Shown here one piece after another: positions 46,540-58,736 of a DNA stretch of 64,000 bases. The stretch's first letter is position 1. Every line of letters begins with the position of its first letter. Where the stretch lies: positions 173,734,310 to 173,798,309 of the forward strand of contig CP136064.1 of assembly GCA_032622095.1 (NCBI GenBank). Reading direction: 5' to 3'. This DNA comes from Siphonodentalium dalli (lineage: Eukaryota; Mollusca; Scaphopoda; Gadilida; Siphonodentaliidae). The position numbers and the translations under genes were made by a program. Below the pieces are notes generated by a model. That model saw only the letters and a program-made list of their open reading frames with translations, searched no databases and was not told the DNA's origin.

Positions 46540-48951
46540 TATCGTATGTAATAAAAAGGTATGATATTTACAAGACGTGAATATAATTAAATTTATACAA
46601 CGTATATAAAGCTGCTCATAATGCATTAAAATGAAAAAGGAAAATAAGATCTCACTAGATCTCTATTATTTACCCTAAGCACAATGAACGTTGGTTAGAG
46701 ATTTTTTTTCAGTTGACTCTCATTGGATAAAATTATACTTTTTTGTAAAAAATGGGAACCACCTTGGTGACATTGCCACCACCTATACTGTGCACACAGC
46801 GGTGGTGGAGTACTCCATATATTGATATATGTTAAATAAAGAACTAGGGCTTATAGCATGGTCAAAAACTATGTACAGTAGAGAAACACTATACAGATTC
46901 ATATTGTCTAATCGATCCCTAAAAGTCTGAGGTAAAATTCACATTTAATAGCTAATTACGCTTTAGTGTAATGCTATTATGCCTAAGTGTAATGCTATTG
47001 AGCTAAAAGTCACTAGCATCAGTAATTGAGTTTTGAGATATGACATTTAAATTATGCTTAAGCGTAATTACACTAATGGAAATCTGAATTACGCCTAACC
47101 ATAATTGGCAATTAAATGTGAATTTGGCCTCCCATATGAAAGGAGTTAGTTATGTCCGCATAAATTGGATTTGTTTATGGTAACCTGGATTTCCTTTCAA
47201 AGAATCAGGTCATCCCCTATGTCAATTCTGATTAATTAGCAATTTTATGTGCAATGACCAATATCTGCCAAAACATGTGTATTTGTTTATATTGCAGTTA
47301 ACAAATGTGTTTTGGACACTTTAATTTTTGTACAGTTAGGCCAAAAAAATAAAGGTTTTGTTTCTCAGGCCCCGCCGCATTGAATAAAAAGGGCCGCATT
47401 AGGCCTTTTTATTGCAATGCCTGATGTTATGACAAAAAAACTTATGAAAACAAAAATTTGAAAACAAAAAAAATAATAACAATAGTGAATGTCAGGGGCA
47501 TTGTATAATGTTAAGTAATCCCAGTCATACACTGGTAGTACAATGTCATTTTTATGTAAGACTAAATGAGTTTATATGCATAACAGTTCCCTCTACATTT
47601 CTGGTTATTACTAGACAGAGGAAGGTATCTTTGTCCATACTTACTATGCGCAGAAAAAAATAAAAAATAAAAATAAAACCCTCCCTCATTGATTTGAAAA
47701 AAAAATTGCCCGAGAACCAAAACATTTTTTTTTTTGGCCTTATGGACTTTAGTTATACTTAAAGGGACCGAAGGCACTCACAGTGGGAACATGTGCAAAA
47801 ATTATAGAAGTCTGTAAAAACATCACCATCAAGAAGAACGTGAAGAAATAGATACACTTTGTTCTTATATTAATTATTGGAAGCTCTCCAATAACAAAAT
47901 TTCGGGTGTTGAAACCATTGTTATGTAAACAAAACTATTGCAGCGATTTGTCAACTAAGATATTATAGTCTACATAATATTTTCTAAATATTTTCAAAGC
48001 TTTGACCTTCTCGAATGTTTTTTTGTCAAGTTTTTATTAAACTTTGGTATCTTATTTGACTACTTTGACATTGATAGGTAATGCCACTACAACCTGTAAT
48101 GTTTACATAACAATGGTTTCAATGTGCGGAATCTCGTTATTGAAGAGATGCTAACCTCTTCACTGCTATGATGTCCGTAACTATTACGGATGTAAAAGTG
48201 CACGCCATGTGCTATATGTACTTCAGCACACTGGCAGTAGGCCAATATACATAACTGGAACTCAGAGATTGGTGCATCGGAATAACTATCTTGAAGTTTC
48301 AAACAGTGTATGATGTTCCATGATTATGAAGGATAATAGCCTTTCAACTGAGTCAGTTTTATGGTTCTTGTTATATTCCCGTTATATTTTCCCACTGGAA
48401 AATGGAAATAACTTCAACAACTCAGCACACGACGTCATAACGTCATTTAGCAGCGAAGAGGTTAATAATGAAGATAAGAACAAAGTCAATTTATATTTTC
48501 ATGAACTACTTGATGCGATATGACCTAATTTGAAGGAAGCCTGCATGATTCCAGGAAATGGCATTTCGACATTACTACAATAGACTCAGTATGTCGTATG
48601 ACACTGAGTGTATGTTTACACAGACTGACTGAGAACCTACTAGTCAACAGCAACTGCTTCTTAAGACAGGAGATATAAATTCAAGATTGGTTCTTTCCAC
48701 TTTCAATATACAAGAGAGTGTGACAATGTCATGGGACACTCCTTTGAATACGCTCTTGATGATGAAGCCCAATACTAAATTTAATTTAGTTTCAAAAATA
48801 CATGGCTCAATTATCTATTCAGAAAGATGCCTAGATAAACAGTTGGGAGCCTGGACAGACAAAAGGATAATGTCAATCCAGTACTCCCGAATTCTGTTTT
48901 AGAAAACTGGGGGTATGAAATTATGCCTCAATACATAGTACGCTTATTTAC
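46540..48951. other. EMC1 intron, mostly unassigned
   Basis: Contains a repeat shared with 31,120-31,210 (near 48,030-48,120) and a 48,665-48,915 piece ending AATCCAGTACTCCCGAATTC, then a GGGGGTAT hairpin arm. No gene recognised. Confidence 0.4.
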
Positions 48952-49048
48952 CTGATTTTTGTGCCAAGTGAATGGTGTAATCTTCTGAAAGAAGCACAAT
49001 TCTGACACCCAGTCTACCATCTTTCCTCTTAAACAATAAACTCTCCAA
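48952..49048 (-). CDS. EMC1: EMC1 exon
   Basis: Begins LESLLFKRKDGRLGVR and ends TIHLAQKS plus one base; phase 0 in, phase 1 out. It aligns with human RLYIQVFLKKDDSVGYRAL..TEDHLLLFLQQLAG. Acceptor TTTTTCAG, donor TCAG|GTAAAT. The 6.7-kb intron upstream (49,049-55,796) consists largely of repeats. Confidence 0.9.
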
Positions 49049-49734
49049 CTGAAAAATGATATTTATATTAGTAAGACTGTGGGTCAGAAGCACTAGTCCA
49101 CCCTTGTTGGTGTAATCCCCACTATTTAATATAAATTTGCATCTTCAAATTCACAAAAAAAACCTCCAGCATTTACTCGGTACCATGTGTACATAACCCT
49201 TATTCATTTGAGAAATGGATGTGTGTTTTATTTCTAGGCTCTTGTCCAACCATTTTGCATTCATATTGCACAAAACGACCATTCAGTTCTTAAATTTACA
49301 CACAAGTGGTAAACTTTACTTAATGGCTGTGGTTCTATTTATGGCACTGCAGATTTAAGAAATTAATGTTGATTTTGCTACGTTGCATGAAGTATGGATG
49401 CAAATTGGTCTGACACATACAAATGTCAGACCACTGCAAAAATACTCCATGAAACGCAACAAATTCAACATCCATCTCTTATCTTAACAATCAACTTGCA
49501 GATTATAAAAGAGCATTTGGCCCCCATTTTGAATGATATTCTGTTATCGTGTTGCAATATATAAGATACAATAAGAAAACAAGTTGGGGCCTAAGCATGA
49601 CATCAAATGATGTGATTTCAACCAACGTACTCCATTCAAGTTCCACAGCGCGAAAGCATGTAGGAGTGTAAATATATAGCTGTGAGCCTTAAATCTATGG
49701 TTTGATGTCAATCTGTGTCATACAAGCAATTCTA

Positions 49735-50675
49735 AACAAGTAGTCGCAGACGACGGTATCCCCCGCCGAATTGTGCAGTTGGGAAAGTGCATTCTCAATA
49801 ATGTTTGAGTTCTCAGTATGTGCTAAACAAGAGGTGGGATTTTGTCAAAAAGCCTGGCTTGCGAACTCATTTTAGGTAATGGTCATGGGAACGAATATAC
49901 CAAAAATCTTTTAAATCCGTTGACATTTGTGGAAATTAGCCATGACGTCGTCCATTTGAACACAAAAATAACTCTGCTGAAAATATCTGGTCGGACCTGG
50001 TTTGCGAACTCGTTCTAGATACTGGTCATGTGAACTCATATACCAAAAATCTTTGAAATCCATTGACATTTGTGGAAATGAGCACAGTGACGTCGTCCAT
50101 TTGCACACAAAACAATAAACAAAGTCCAATAACTCCGGTGAAAATATCCGGCCGAAACTTGGTTTGCGAACTCGTTCTAGATACTAGTCATGTGAACTCA
50201 TAAACCAAAAATCTTTTAAATCCGTTGACATTTGTGGAAATGAGCCCTGTAACGTCGTCCATTTGCACACAAAAAAATAAACAAAGTCCAATAACTCTGC
50301 TGAAAATATCCGGCCGGATCTGGTTTGCGAACTCGTTCTAGATACTGGTCAAGTGAACTCATATACCAAATATCTTTGAAATCCGTTGAGATTTGTGGAA
50401 ATGAGCCCTGTGTCGTCGTCTATTTGCTATTTGGTAAATTCAACAAAAATAATAAACAAAGTCCAATAACTCCGGTAAAAATATCCGGCCGGAACTGGCT
50501 TGCGAACTCATTCTAGGTAATGGTCAGGTGAACTCATATACCAAAAATCTTTGATATCCGTTGACATTTGTTCAAGTTATGACTCTTAGAAATTTGGGAC
50601 GGACAGACGGACGGAGGGACAGAACCCATTCCTATATCCCCCGCAAATTTTCAATTTGGCGGGGGATAAATAAAG
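49735..50675. mobile_element. ACGG-type element with about five ~165-bp units
   Basis: Begins GGTATCCCCCGCCG. Units carry GTTTGCGAACTCGTTCTAGA, then AAATCCGTTGACATTTGTGG, and GTCCAATAACTCCGGTGAAA. Ends with GGACGGACAGACGGACGG-like tract and the hairpin TATCCCCCGC..GCGGGGGATA. Confidence 0.65.
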
Positions 50676-50879
50676 TAGTTTCCTCTGTGCACAAAGTGAA
50701 TTACTGTGTATTATGTGTAGAATCGACAAATACTTTTCATTCGCAAGGCATACATACTAAATTCAAACAAGACAGTCAATGACTGTGGGGTCGCTCACCA
50801 GACTGCAAAGACTGATAAGACTGGGACTCTGGAGACCACAACAGTCAGAACTTTTCATAATCACTTTAAAAGAAGTAGA

Positions 50880-51950
50880 TATCTAAAGAGTTAAATCTAA
50901 AACAAAAAATTTGGAGTTATGTCCCTGGCCCCGCCCACATTTGACCCAGTGACCTGATTTGAACAAATCTGAACCCCAGTCACCCAAGGATCCTTCATAC
51001 CAAATATGAACCCATATAGCCTGATAGTATTTGAGAAGAAGTCACTTTAAGAATACTATGGAGGGAAAGAGTTATGGCCCTGGCTTCGCAACTATTTCAA
51101 GTAAACTCATTTGAACAAATCTGAATGTGAGTCACCTAGGGAACATCCAAACCAAATATGAAAACCATTCGGTCTTATTGTTCTGAAGATGTTTAAAAGA
51201 ATTACTATGGTGGGAAAGAGTTATGGCCCTGGCTTCGCAACTATTTGACCCAGTGACCGCATTTGAACAAATCTGAATGAGAATCACCTAGGGAACATCC
51301 ACACCAAATATGAACCCATTTGGTCTTATGGTTCCAGAGAAGAAGATGTTCAAATAATTGTTGTCAGACGGATGGACGGACAGACGATGGACGGACGAGG
51401 AGTGATGACTATAGCTCCGCCGGAGCACAGGTAGGGTGGCTGGTTGATAATTAAATCTCTTATCTCCGCCCCTATTTGAACAAACGTGAATCCCCATCTA
51501 TGAGATCCATTCATTTGGTAATTTCAGACATTAGATTTTAAGAGTTGAACTGAACTGATTTTCCTAAAATGACCCCAAATCTGAAAAAATCTAAACCCCA
51601 GTCACCGAAGGACCATCCATACCAAACATAATCTAAATAGTCCAGATGGTTCTTAAGAAATTGTTTTAAGAATTACTATGGAAGGAAAGAGTTATGGCCC
51701 TGACTTCTCACATATTTGACCTGATGAACTCATTTGAACAAATCTGAATGTGAGTCACCTGGGGGACATCCACACCTAAATATATAAACCCATTTGGTCT
51801 TTAATATGTATCTGGAGAAGAAAACAATTGATGGACGGATAGAGACATAATGACAGATGGATGGATGGGAGAACAGTCTGACATAGAGACTGACAAATTC
51901 AATCCAATATACCCCCCAAGTTTTCTTTGCAAAATCATGGTATAATGAGT
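50880..51950. mobile_element. 'GGCCCTGGCTTCGC' repeat elements
   Basis: Units with GAACAAATCTGAATGTGAGTC, then ACCAAATATGAACCCATT, and GAGTTATGGCCCTGGC. Ends near 51,430 with GACGGACAGACG then ACTATAGCTCCGCCGGAGC. A second copy runs to about 51,945. Confidence 0.55.
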
Positions 51951-51995
51951 TCAACTGGATACTGGTGGTTAAGAACATAATATTCGAACAGACAA

Positions 51996-52411
51996 GCCTG
52001 AACATAGTGTCTGACATTTGCAGAATGAGGTCACCAAAGGGTGAATTTAATGACACAATCCTGCAATGTGGGCTAGCATCACCAAATTCACCCTCTGTGG
52101 ACCTCATTCTGTGTATGCCTCAACTGCTATGGGAGACATAGCATTAGATTGAAGTTCTCCAGTTAAAGTTGGTGATGTGCACCCATTGGGCACCTCAATT
52201 ATGCATTTTATATTCACAAATTAGGGGATATAGAAACTAAACAGAAGGGCTAAAGTAAGTAAAAATGTCAATTTAAGTGCCTATATACTTCCCAGAAGAT
52301 GAGGCCTAAGCAGAATGAGGACCCTGGCTAGTGTATTTGGTGATGCTAGACTGCTGTGCAGGGTAGCATAACTAAATTCACCCTCTGGGGACCTCATTCT
52401 GCAAATGCCAG
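51996..52411. mobile_element. Palindromic MITE, GAGGTC family, copy B
   Basis: Ends GCCTGAACATAGTGTCTGAC and TTCTGCAAATGCCAGA; inner modules GGGTGAATTTAATGACAC and CACCCTCTGTGGACCTC; central CACCCATTGGGCACCTCAAT. Confidence 0.65.
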
Positions 52412-52527
52412 ATAGAAGACAAATTTAATCCAATATATACCCCCCCCCCCCCATTTTTCTTTGAATATTAGTCGTATGATTTCATCTGGATAAGTGGTGA
52501 TTAAAACAATAATATGAAATGGCCAAA

Positions 52528-52956
52528 CCTGAATTTAGTATGTCTGACATTTGCAGAATTAGGTCCCAAAAATGTGGATTTAATGACAATATTCTGTAAG
52601 GCAGGCTAGCATCACCAAATTCATCCTCAATCTGATTAGGCCTCAATGGCCAATAAAACCAAGGAACAGATTGAAGTCCTACAGTTGAAGTTGGTGATAC
52701 ACACCCATTGAGCACCTCAATTATGCATTTTATCTTCTGCAAATTAGGGGGACATTGAAACTGAACAGGTGGAAAAAGTGACTAAATCAAACTGTCAATT
52801 TGATACTTAGGATACTTCCAAGAAGATGAGGACTAAGCAGAATTAGGTCCCTGGCAGGTGTATTTGGTGATGCTAGCATGCTGTATGGAATAACAACACT
52901 AAATTCACCATCTGGGGACCTCACTATGTAAATGTCAGACACACTATTTCCAGACT
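52528..52956. mobile_element. Palindromic MITE, GAGGTC family, copy C
   Basis: Ends CCTGAATTTAGTATGTCTGA and GTCAGACACACTATTTCCAG. Same inner layout as copy B with more substitutions. Confidence 0.65.
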
Positions 52957-53317
52957 TGAAGAAATCAAAGCCATTCACAGTATCATTGAATGTCAGTCAT
53001 TAAATTGCCACAGATATGTTTAGATTAGAATAATACATGTCATCTGGCCAGTTTATATAATTAATGACCTGTACCTTTACAGATATATATGCCTCTGTGG
53101 TGAGAATCTGAGGTATTAAATTGAGAGGTGATATGGCTTGGAAGGGATGTTGGTTGATGGCAGAGTTGGGCCTGGGCCATATGGGAGGGGGTGGGGTGGG
53201 GGAGGGTGGAATGTTTCCATAATTTCATTAAAGAGTAAAGTTTCATAACTCTGCAGATGTTATATATAATGGTGTCACTTTTTTTCAAATTTTAAAACAT
53301 GTTTAAAAAATAATTGT

Positions 53318-53453
53318 CCCAGAAGATGAGGCCTAAGCAGAATAAGGTAATTGAGGTGTATTTGGTGATGCTAGCCTGTTGTATGGGGTAGCAACACTAA
53401 ATTCACCATCTGGGGACTTCATTCTGCAAATGTCAGACACACTATGTCCAGGC
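53318..53453. mobile_element. Palindromic MITE, GAGGTC family, half copy D
   Basis: Only the right module remains: CCCAGAAGATGAGGCCTAAG through GTCAGACACACTATGTCCAGG. Confidence 0.6.
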
Positions 53454-53929
53454 TTGGAGAAATGAACAATGGACTATTCCTTGTAGACTCTGGTAGTTGT
53501 TTAGCTAATGTCATGTCTTGTAATGACAGATGGTAAACTGGTCTGAAGCAAGCAGTATTCAGCAAGAGGATCAGGTGACCACACTATGATAAATTGGCTT
53601 TTTCAATAATACAGGCTAGAGTGTCCTCTTAAAAATTAATAGTGCATAGCAAAGGGGTGTGAATTATAAAGGGCCATAACTCTGTTAAAATATATCGGAT
53701 CAAACCCATATTTTAACTTGATCTGTATATAAGTGTCAAAAATTCATATACCAAATTTGGTGTTGATCAGATGAAAAATGTTTGAGTAATCCTGTCTTGG
53801 ATGAATTCTATATCAAAACAAGAGTGGAAGGGGTTAAATAAACAATACCAAAATCCATACAGATGAAGAACATGCTAAGAAAAATCTAGGTAAGAAATAT
53901 GAGGCTGTGATGTGTCCTAAACAAAAATT

Positions 53930-54512
53930 AAAGATCAAAATGCAAAAATTAATTTTTTTGTTTTTAAAGTTATGTCCCTGGCTCTGCCCCTATTTGACCC
54001 AGTGACCCCATTTGAACAAATCTGAACCCCAGTCACCCAAGGTCTCTCTGTACCAAATATAAGCTAAATCGGCCAAATATTTTTTTAGAAGAAGTCATTG
54101 TAAGAATTACTATGAGTTATGGCCCTGGTTTCTCAACTAATTGACCGGGTGACCTTATTTGAACAAATCTGAACACCAGTCACCCAAGGACCCTCCATAC
54201 CAAATATTAGCTAAATCGGCCCAATGGTACTGAACAAGAAGTCGTTGTAAGAATTACTATGGAGGAATAGAGTTATGGCCCTGGCTTCGCAACTATTTGA
54301 CCCAGTGACCTCATTTGAACAAATCTGAATGAGAGTCACCTAGGGAACATCCACACCAAATATGAACCAATTCGGTCTTCCGGTTTCAGAGGAGAAGATG
54401 TTCAAAGAATTGTTGACGGACGGACGGACGGATGGACGGATGGACGGACGGACGACGGACGAGGAGTGATGACTATAGCTCCACCGGAGACTTCGTCTCA
54501 GGTGAGCTAAAA
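53930..54512. mobile_element. 'GGCCCTGGC' element with ACGG tract and terminal hairpin
   Basis: Units as at 50,880; a GGACGGACGGACGGATGGAC tract at about 54,417-54,460; ends TATAGCTCCACCGGAGACTT then CGTCTCAGGTGAGCTAA. A copy with the same end is at 60,910-61,451. Confidence 0.65.
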
Positions 54513-55796
54513 ACACATAACATAAGCTAGATGACTAAGTAGCCTACGTGTACATTGGAGTGCTAAAATTTGAACTTGCGTTCACAGATCTGCCATTGCA
54601 ACAAAATCATTAAAATCATGTAAAGTTATGTGTATAGTAATGTCACAGCATAAATTTAATACCATAGCTATATCTACAGCGCCATAAATATACACACTTC
54701 AAAAGTTTAATAGCCTTCTATTTAATTTTCTTATGTATTATAATATCCCAAGTTATTCTGCAATGTTAGCTTTACTTGTGCAGGATGGAGGATTTCTGTT
54801 GAAGATATCTAGCATTGAAATTTGTAACGAAACGACGTTAGGCTGAATATATAAGATCATTATCTCATTGTAGGATTAAACTTCATGATGTGGGCTAGAG
54901 GCTGAAACTAAGATAAACCACAACAAAACATAAGGCCACACAAAGTCAATGGTTTCGAAATCCTGCACATGCAATAGTTATATTCGTGTTTGAGATGTTG
55001 GAAAAAATAGAAATCAGTATGAAACAATTGCGGTACGTTTTATACAAACTTCCACGAAACAGAGACTCGATTCAAATTTCTGATTCATTACTGTAACTGG
55101 TAGCCATGTGTTCAATATGTGATGCATTGCGTCTGCATACTCAATAAATTATGTGTCAATGATAGTTTATTGGGTGGTTTTTTATGAAATAAATCTTTTT
55201 ATTGACATCTGTTTGGGAAATAATGGCCAGACAACTGAAATTATACCCAGAGCTAGCTGATGCAGAGGTGGAATGCTTCGTTGGGGAAATATACAAGAGC
55301 ATTGCTAGGACTTGGCAAAATACTCTTGTGGTAATTTGAACAAAGGGCCATAACTCAGGTGAAAATAGATGGGCAGAACCCAACTTTGAACTTGGCCTGT
55401 ATTTTGGGCTAGTAAACTCACATACCAAATTTCATTCCATTCAGTTCAGACTTACTAAAGATATCATCTGGAAAGGTAAATTGAGTGCAAATTCCAACAA
55501 AAAGGGACGTAACTCTGGTAAACCCGAATTCGAACTTGACCTGCATTTTGTGCTAGTAATCCCACATACCAAATTTCATTCCATTCAATTTAGACTTATT
55601 AAAGTTATCATCCGGAATCGAAAAAAAGCGAACAGAGGGATTGAAGGATGTACTAATAACATAATACGTCCAGTTTCTTTAAAACAGGGATAACATTTTG
55701 TTTTACTAAAAACCACACCCTCGCATGCTTTTCAAAATATTTTGATTCGAGAATGGGAAATCGACTTTGAGTGGCCTAAAACAATCTAAAACTCAC

Positions 55797-55895
55797 CATT
55801 TGAGGAAGTCCATATGATCTCGGGAATGGAAGCTGCAATGACAAGTCTGATATCTCTGCTCCAGTATCAAACTCTGAAACACTTATTGTAACCTC
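55797..55895 (-). CDS. EMC1: EMC1 exon (33 codons)
   Basis: Begins EVTISVSEFDTGAEISD and ends RSYGLPQM, phase 0 at both ends, with TTTTTCAG acceptor and ATG|GTGAGT donor. It aligns with the TYTINLYLVETGRRLLD region of human EMC1, a propeller strand pair. Confidence 0.85.
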
Positions 55896-56395
55896 CTGAA
55901 AAATGACAAGACATATATAGAGATAGGATAAAGTATGAGAAAATGCTGACATCATGTTAGTCTGATGTGAAGCTGCATCTACTGATATCGTAATAATTTC
56001 ACTATGGCAAATATGGTCCACTACAGCATGTCTGTGGTATTCCTAGTGTTCGACATTAATATAACAGTAACATGATTTTGGAGGGCCAATTTTATCACTT
56101 GTTTACAAAACGAAAACTTGGAGTGTGAACGAGATGCCGGATGTGACGTATCCTTCTGGGAAACAATTTCAGTTGTTACGACCGTAAATTATTAAAGTGG
56201 TGGATGGAGGCCTTTGCTGGGCATTATAAGATTTCATCCTACCAGTAAAACTATGTTTATACTCAAGGGAACACCCTGTGAAGTGGTAATAATATTCAAA
56301 TTCACATCAGTTTACTGCAAGTGGAAGCCACTGGCTTCGTTTACAGGAGTTTATCGTCGTTTCAGCCGCTAGGCCATATCACAATGTCAGTTTTG

Positions 56396-56522
56396 TGGTA
56401 AATATTGTTAGGCCAATGTATTCTCTTATATGTGTGAGGCTCCCTATGGGAGACTCGCATATAAGAGAATGCTTTGGCACAGGGAATTCGCAAAATTTCA
56501 GGAAGCTCCAGTCATGGAAAGG
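56396..56522. mobile_element. Half of a double-hairpin piggyBac-type MITE, copy 12
   Basis: Starts inside the spacer (GGTAAATATTGTTAGG), has one complete hairpin, then GCTCCAGTCATGGAAAGG and TTAA at 56523-56526. Confidence 0.65.
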
Positions 56523-56790
56523 TTAATTTCATCAGGAGATCACCAGACTGCAAAGTACAAACCGGAAAGCAACTAACAAACTTCCCTAGATAAACAATTC
56601 AGATTACCCTCCCTTTGAGTGGATCACAAATCACAAACCAGCTCGCCATCACTAGCCAGTTCATGACGGCCTAATGCACCATGCACATTACCGATTGAAT
56701 CACAGGGACCCCCACAATTATATAAAATCAGATTCTAAATGTCAATGTGTCTGAGTAGTATAGAGAATAATATTAATGTTATATACTTAC

Positions 56791-56862
56791 CTCAGTCGAT
56801 GTATGCTTTGAAGAAACAATGTACTTTTTCTCTTCAAAATCAAGAATCTGAACAGCAGATAC
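56791..56862 (-). CDS. EMC1: EMC1 exon (24 codons)
   Basis: Starts VSAVQILDFEEKKY and ends KHTSTE; phase 0 at both ends, CAG acceptor and GAG|GTAAGT donor. The position corresponds to the variable part of EMC1 around TVAAVMACRNE in the human protein, so sequence similarity is modest. Placement rests on phase, splice sites and neighbours. Confidence 0.75.
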
Positions 56863-57695
56863 CTGGAGATGATGAAAAATTTCACCTGTATTTCCTCAAA
56901 GGGAAACCAAACACAAAATTAGGCCTGATGTGATAAACTTGAATGAAGGTTATAATATGAAGAACAACCAAGAATAACTGACAGCTCCATCAGATGTTCG
57001 GGATACACTGGCAAAAGAACAGTTCATAGATGTGCTCTATGATTCTGAAATCAGACCATGTGTGAAACAGTTCAGACCCAGTGGTTTGAATGATGCAATA
57101 TGACATGCTGTAGAGTTAGAGATTTTTGTTAAGTCTGAAATAAAAACTAAATTTGCATATTGAATTAAATTATCAAGCGAACAAACATGAGCCAGAAGTG
57201 ATGTTGTGACGAGGTTGAGAAGATGAAAATGATACAATTTAGATTATTAAATAAATATAGACTGTAACTGGACTTTGTTATGATCAAGAAAACCACTGAG
57301 AATAAAAGATCGCTGGCAACATGACCCCCTGAATAGGTGGGTTTTTTTATAGTTGGCTTTTAGAAACATGAGAATAAATCTTCCGCAAATAAACCCCCAC
57401 TGGCATAATGATAGCAAAAGTAATGTTACTAAACTCTGAGCACAACATGAACGTTTTTTTTTTATCACACCACTACTTTCGTTTGTTCAAAAAATTATAA
57501 TGAGTTATCATTTAAATAGTTATCCAAGATAAAATATAATGTTATTCGCTTTTTCCCCCCAGTCTCAACAGGTCTCAACTGAAAATTTTAGCTACAAAAT
57601 GGTCATAGTCTGGAAAAATATTTGTCTTGAACACAAATTATATTGTAACACTCACATGGGAGAATCTATTAAGTAATCAAAGGGTTAAACCATAC

Positions 57696-57833
57696 CTGTT
57701 TAAATTTATGAACAACCTTGAGTCCAGTTTCTGATGGCTTTAGACACATAATGTGTTCCGGACCTACACGTAACACAACTTCGTCAGCCATTATTTTCAT
57801 CTCTGGTGAAATATAGAGAGGAGCACCTAAGGA
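57696..57833 (-). CDS. EMC1: EMC1 exon
   Basis: Forty-six codons, phase 0 at both ends, TTTCAG acceptor and CAG|GTATGG donor. It begins SLGAPLYISPEM and ends VVHKFKQ. Its place between the LGF..FFARNEV exon and the VSAVQ exon fits the N-terminal luminal beta-propeller of EMC1. The intron starts GTATGGT and runs straight into a TTAA at 57,685-57,688 that borders a piggyBac-type MITE remnant, only 7 bp from the exon. Confidence 0.82.
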
Positions 57834-58000
57834 CTGAAATAATAAATTTAAATAATAAATATTCAGAAGAAATTTTAATAAATGAGGGACATCAAGATAT
57901 GATTTGTTATGAAATATTGATGTTAAGATAGACCAATATACATTTTCTCGAAGTTTGTATTTTTTATGAGTTCAGATACATATAATGGTCATAGAAATAA

Positions 58001-58420
58001 CATTTTCAAATAGAAAATACATATTCCCTAATAAGTTACTTACACACTGAACTACATGGTATATTCATTTTTATTCACAAAGAAGGGATCTATGAGATCC
58101 GTTTAAAATTTATTATTTTGGTACGAAATAGCTTAATAGCTTAAGTACCTTTTTGAATCATTATTATGACGTAGCAGGTGACGTGCCTTCTAGCTGCATA
58201 TTAGCAAGCTGACACTGTATTATGGCCTCTTTTCATCCTCTTACAAGATTCGAGGGGTGTGACCGAGCAGCGGGGAGGGGAAATCCCAATTTGGGAGGGA
58301 CATGTGAGTTCAGTGTGTGAGTACCTTATTAGGGAATATGTATTTTCTATTTGAAAATGTTATTTCCCCTCAAAGATACATTACACACTGAACTACATGG
58401 TAGAATCAACTCATAGGAGG
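58001..58420. mobile_element. TIR element related to the ends of the 4.9-kb element
   Basis: Left end AACATTTTCAAATAGAAAAT, then ACATATTCCCTAATAAG..ACACTGAACTACATGG, is inverted at 58,309-58,362. A third terminus (ACACACTGAACTACATGG, 58,388-58,405) follows immediately, giving the same head-to-head joined ends as 19,672-19,775. Core motif ACACTGAACTAYATGG is shared. Confidence 0.6.
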
Positions 58421-58618
58421 AGGCAGTGAGGAATGAGATACTATTGTATTTTGGTTAAGAGCAATTCTTTTGAACCTGCTGAGTAGCAACAAATGGATTA
58501 AAAGGTACCGATATCCCGACGTTTCGACACCAGAGGAAGGAAATCTATTGCTACCTGAATGGTCAATCTGGATGTAAAACGAGGAAGTGGGTTACTGTAA
58601 ATACGATTAGAAACATAC

Positions 58619-58736
58619 CACCTCATTTCTGGCGAAGAAAACCCAGATTTTAATAGCCACATCATCATGATTGTGAGTTCTGGGACATACTGTCAGTAAA
58701 GGTGCAAACCCCAAATTGTCAAACTGGTCAAGGCTC
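58619..58736 (-). CDS. EMC1: EMC1 exon (first recognised in window)
   Basis: Reads SLDQFDNLGFAPLL, then a TVCPRTH stretch, and ends in FFARNEV. This aligns with the human EMC1 segment around SLDLEFGSGFQP and the following FFLHLSP strand of the luminal propeller. The donor GTG|GTATGT is clear and leaves phase 0, which matches the next exon. The acceptor is less certain: AG at 58,737-58,738 gives the listed start; a second AG would start the exon at 58,723. No further upstream EMC1 exon was recognised between 58,740 and 64,000. Confidence 0.75.

Larger units (their letters stand above)
13694..58736 (-). other. EMC1: EMC1 gene span (3' three quarters, 17 exons)
   Basis: Minus-strand gene for ER membrane protein complex subunit 1. 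EMC inserts tail-anchored and multipass membrane proteins into the ER membrane; EMC1 supplies the large luminal beta-propellers and a C-terminal membrane anchor. Seventeen exons are recognised by similarity to the animal protein and by GT..AG borders. Phases chain correctly from 58,619 to 48,952 and from 38,582 to 13,694. Summed coding length is about 2.19 kb (~730 residues), close to the ~723 residues expected from the matching point in human EMC1. N-terminal exons (about 270 residues) are not in the window. The junction between the exons at 46,377 and 38,700 is unresolved. Introns are mostly transposon-derived. Confidence 0.95.
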
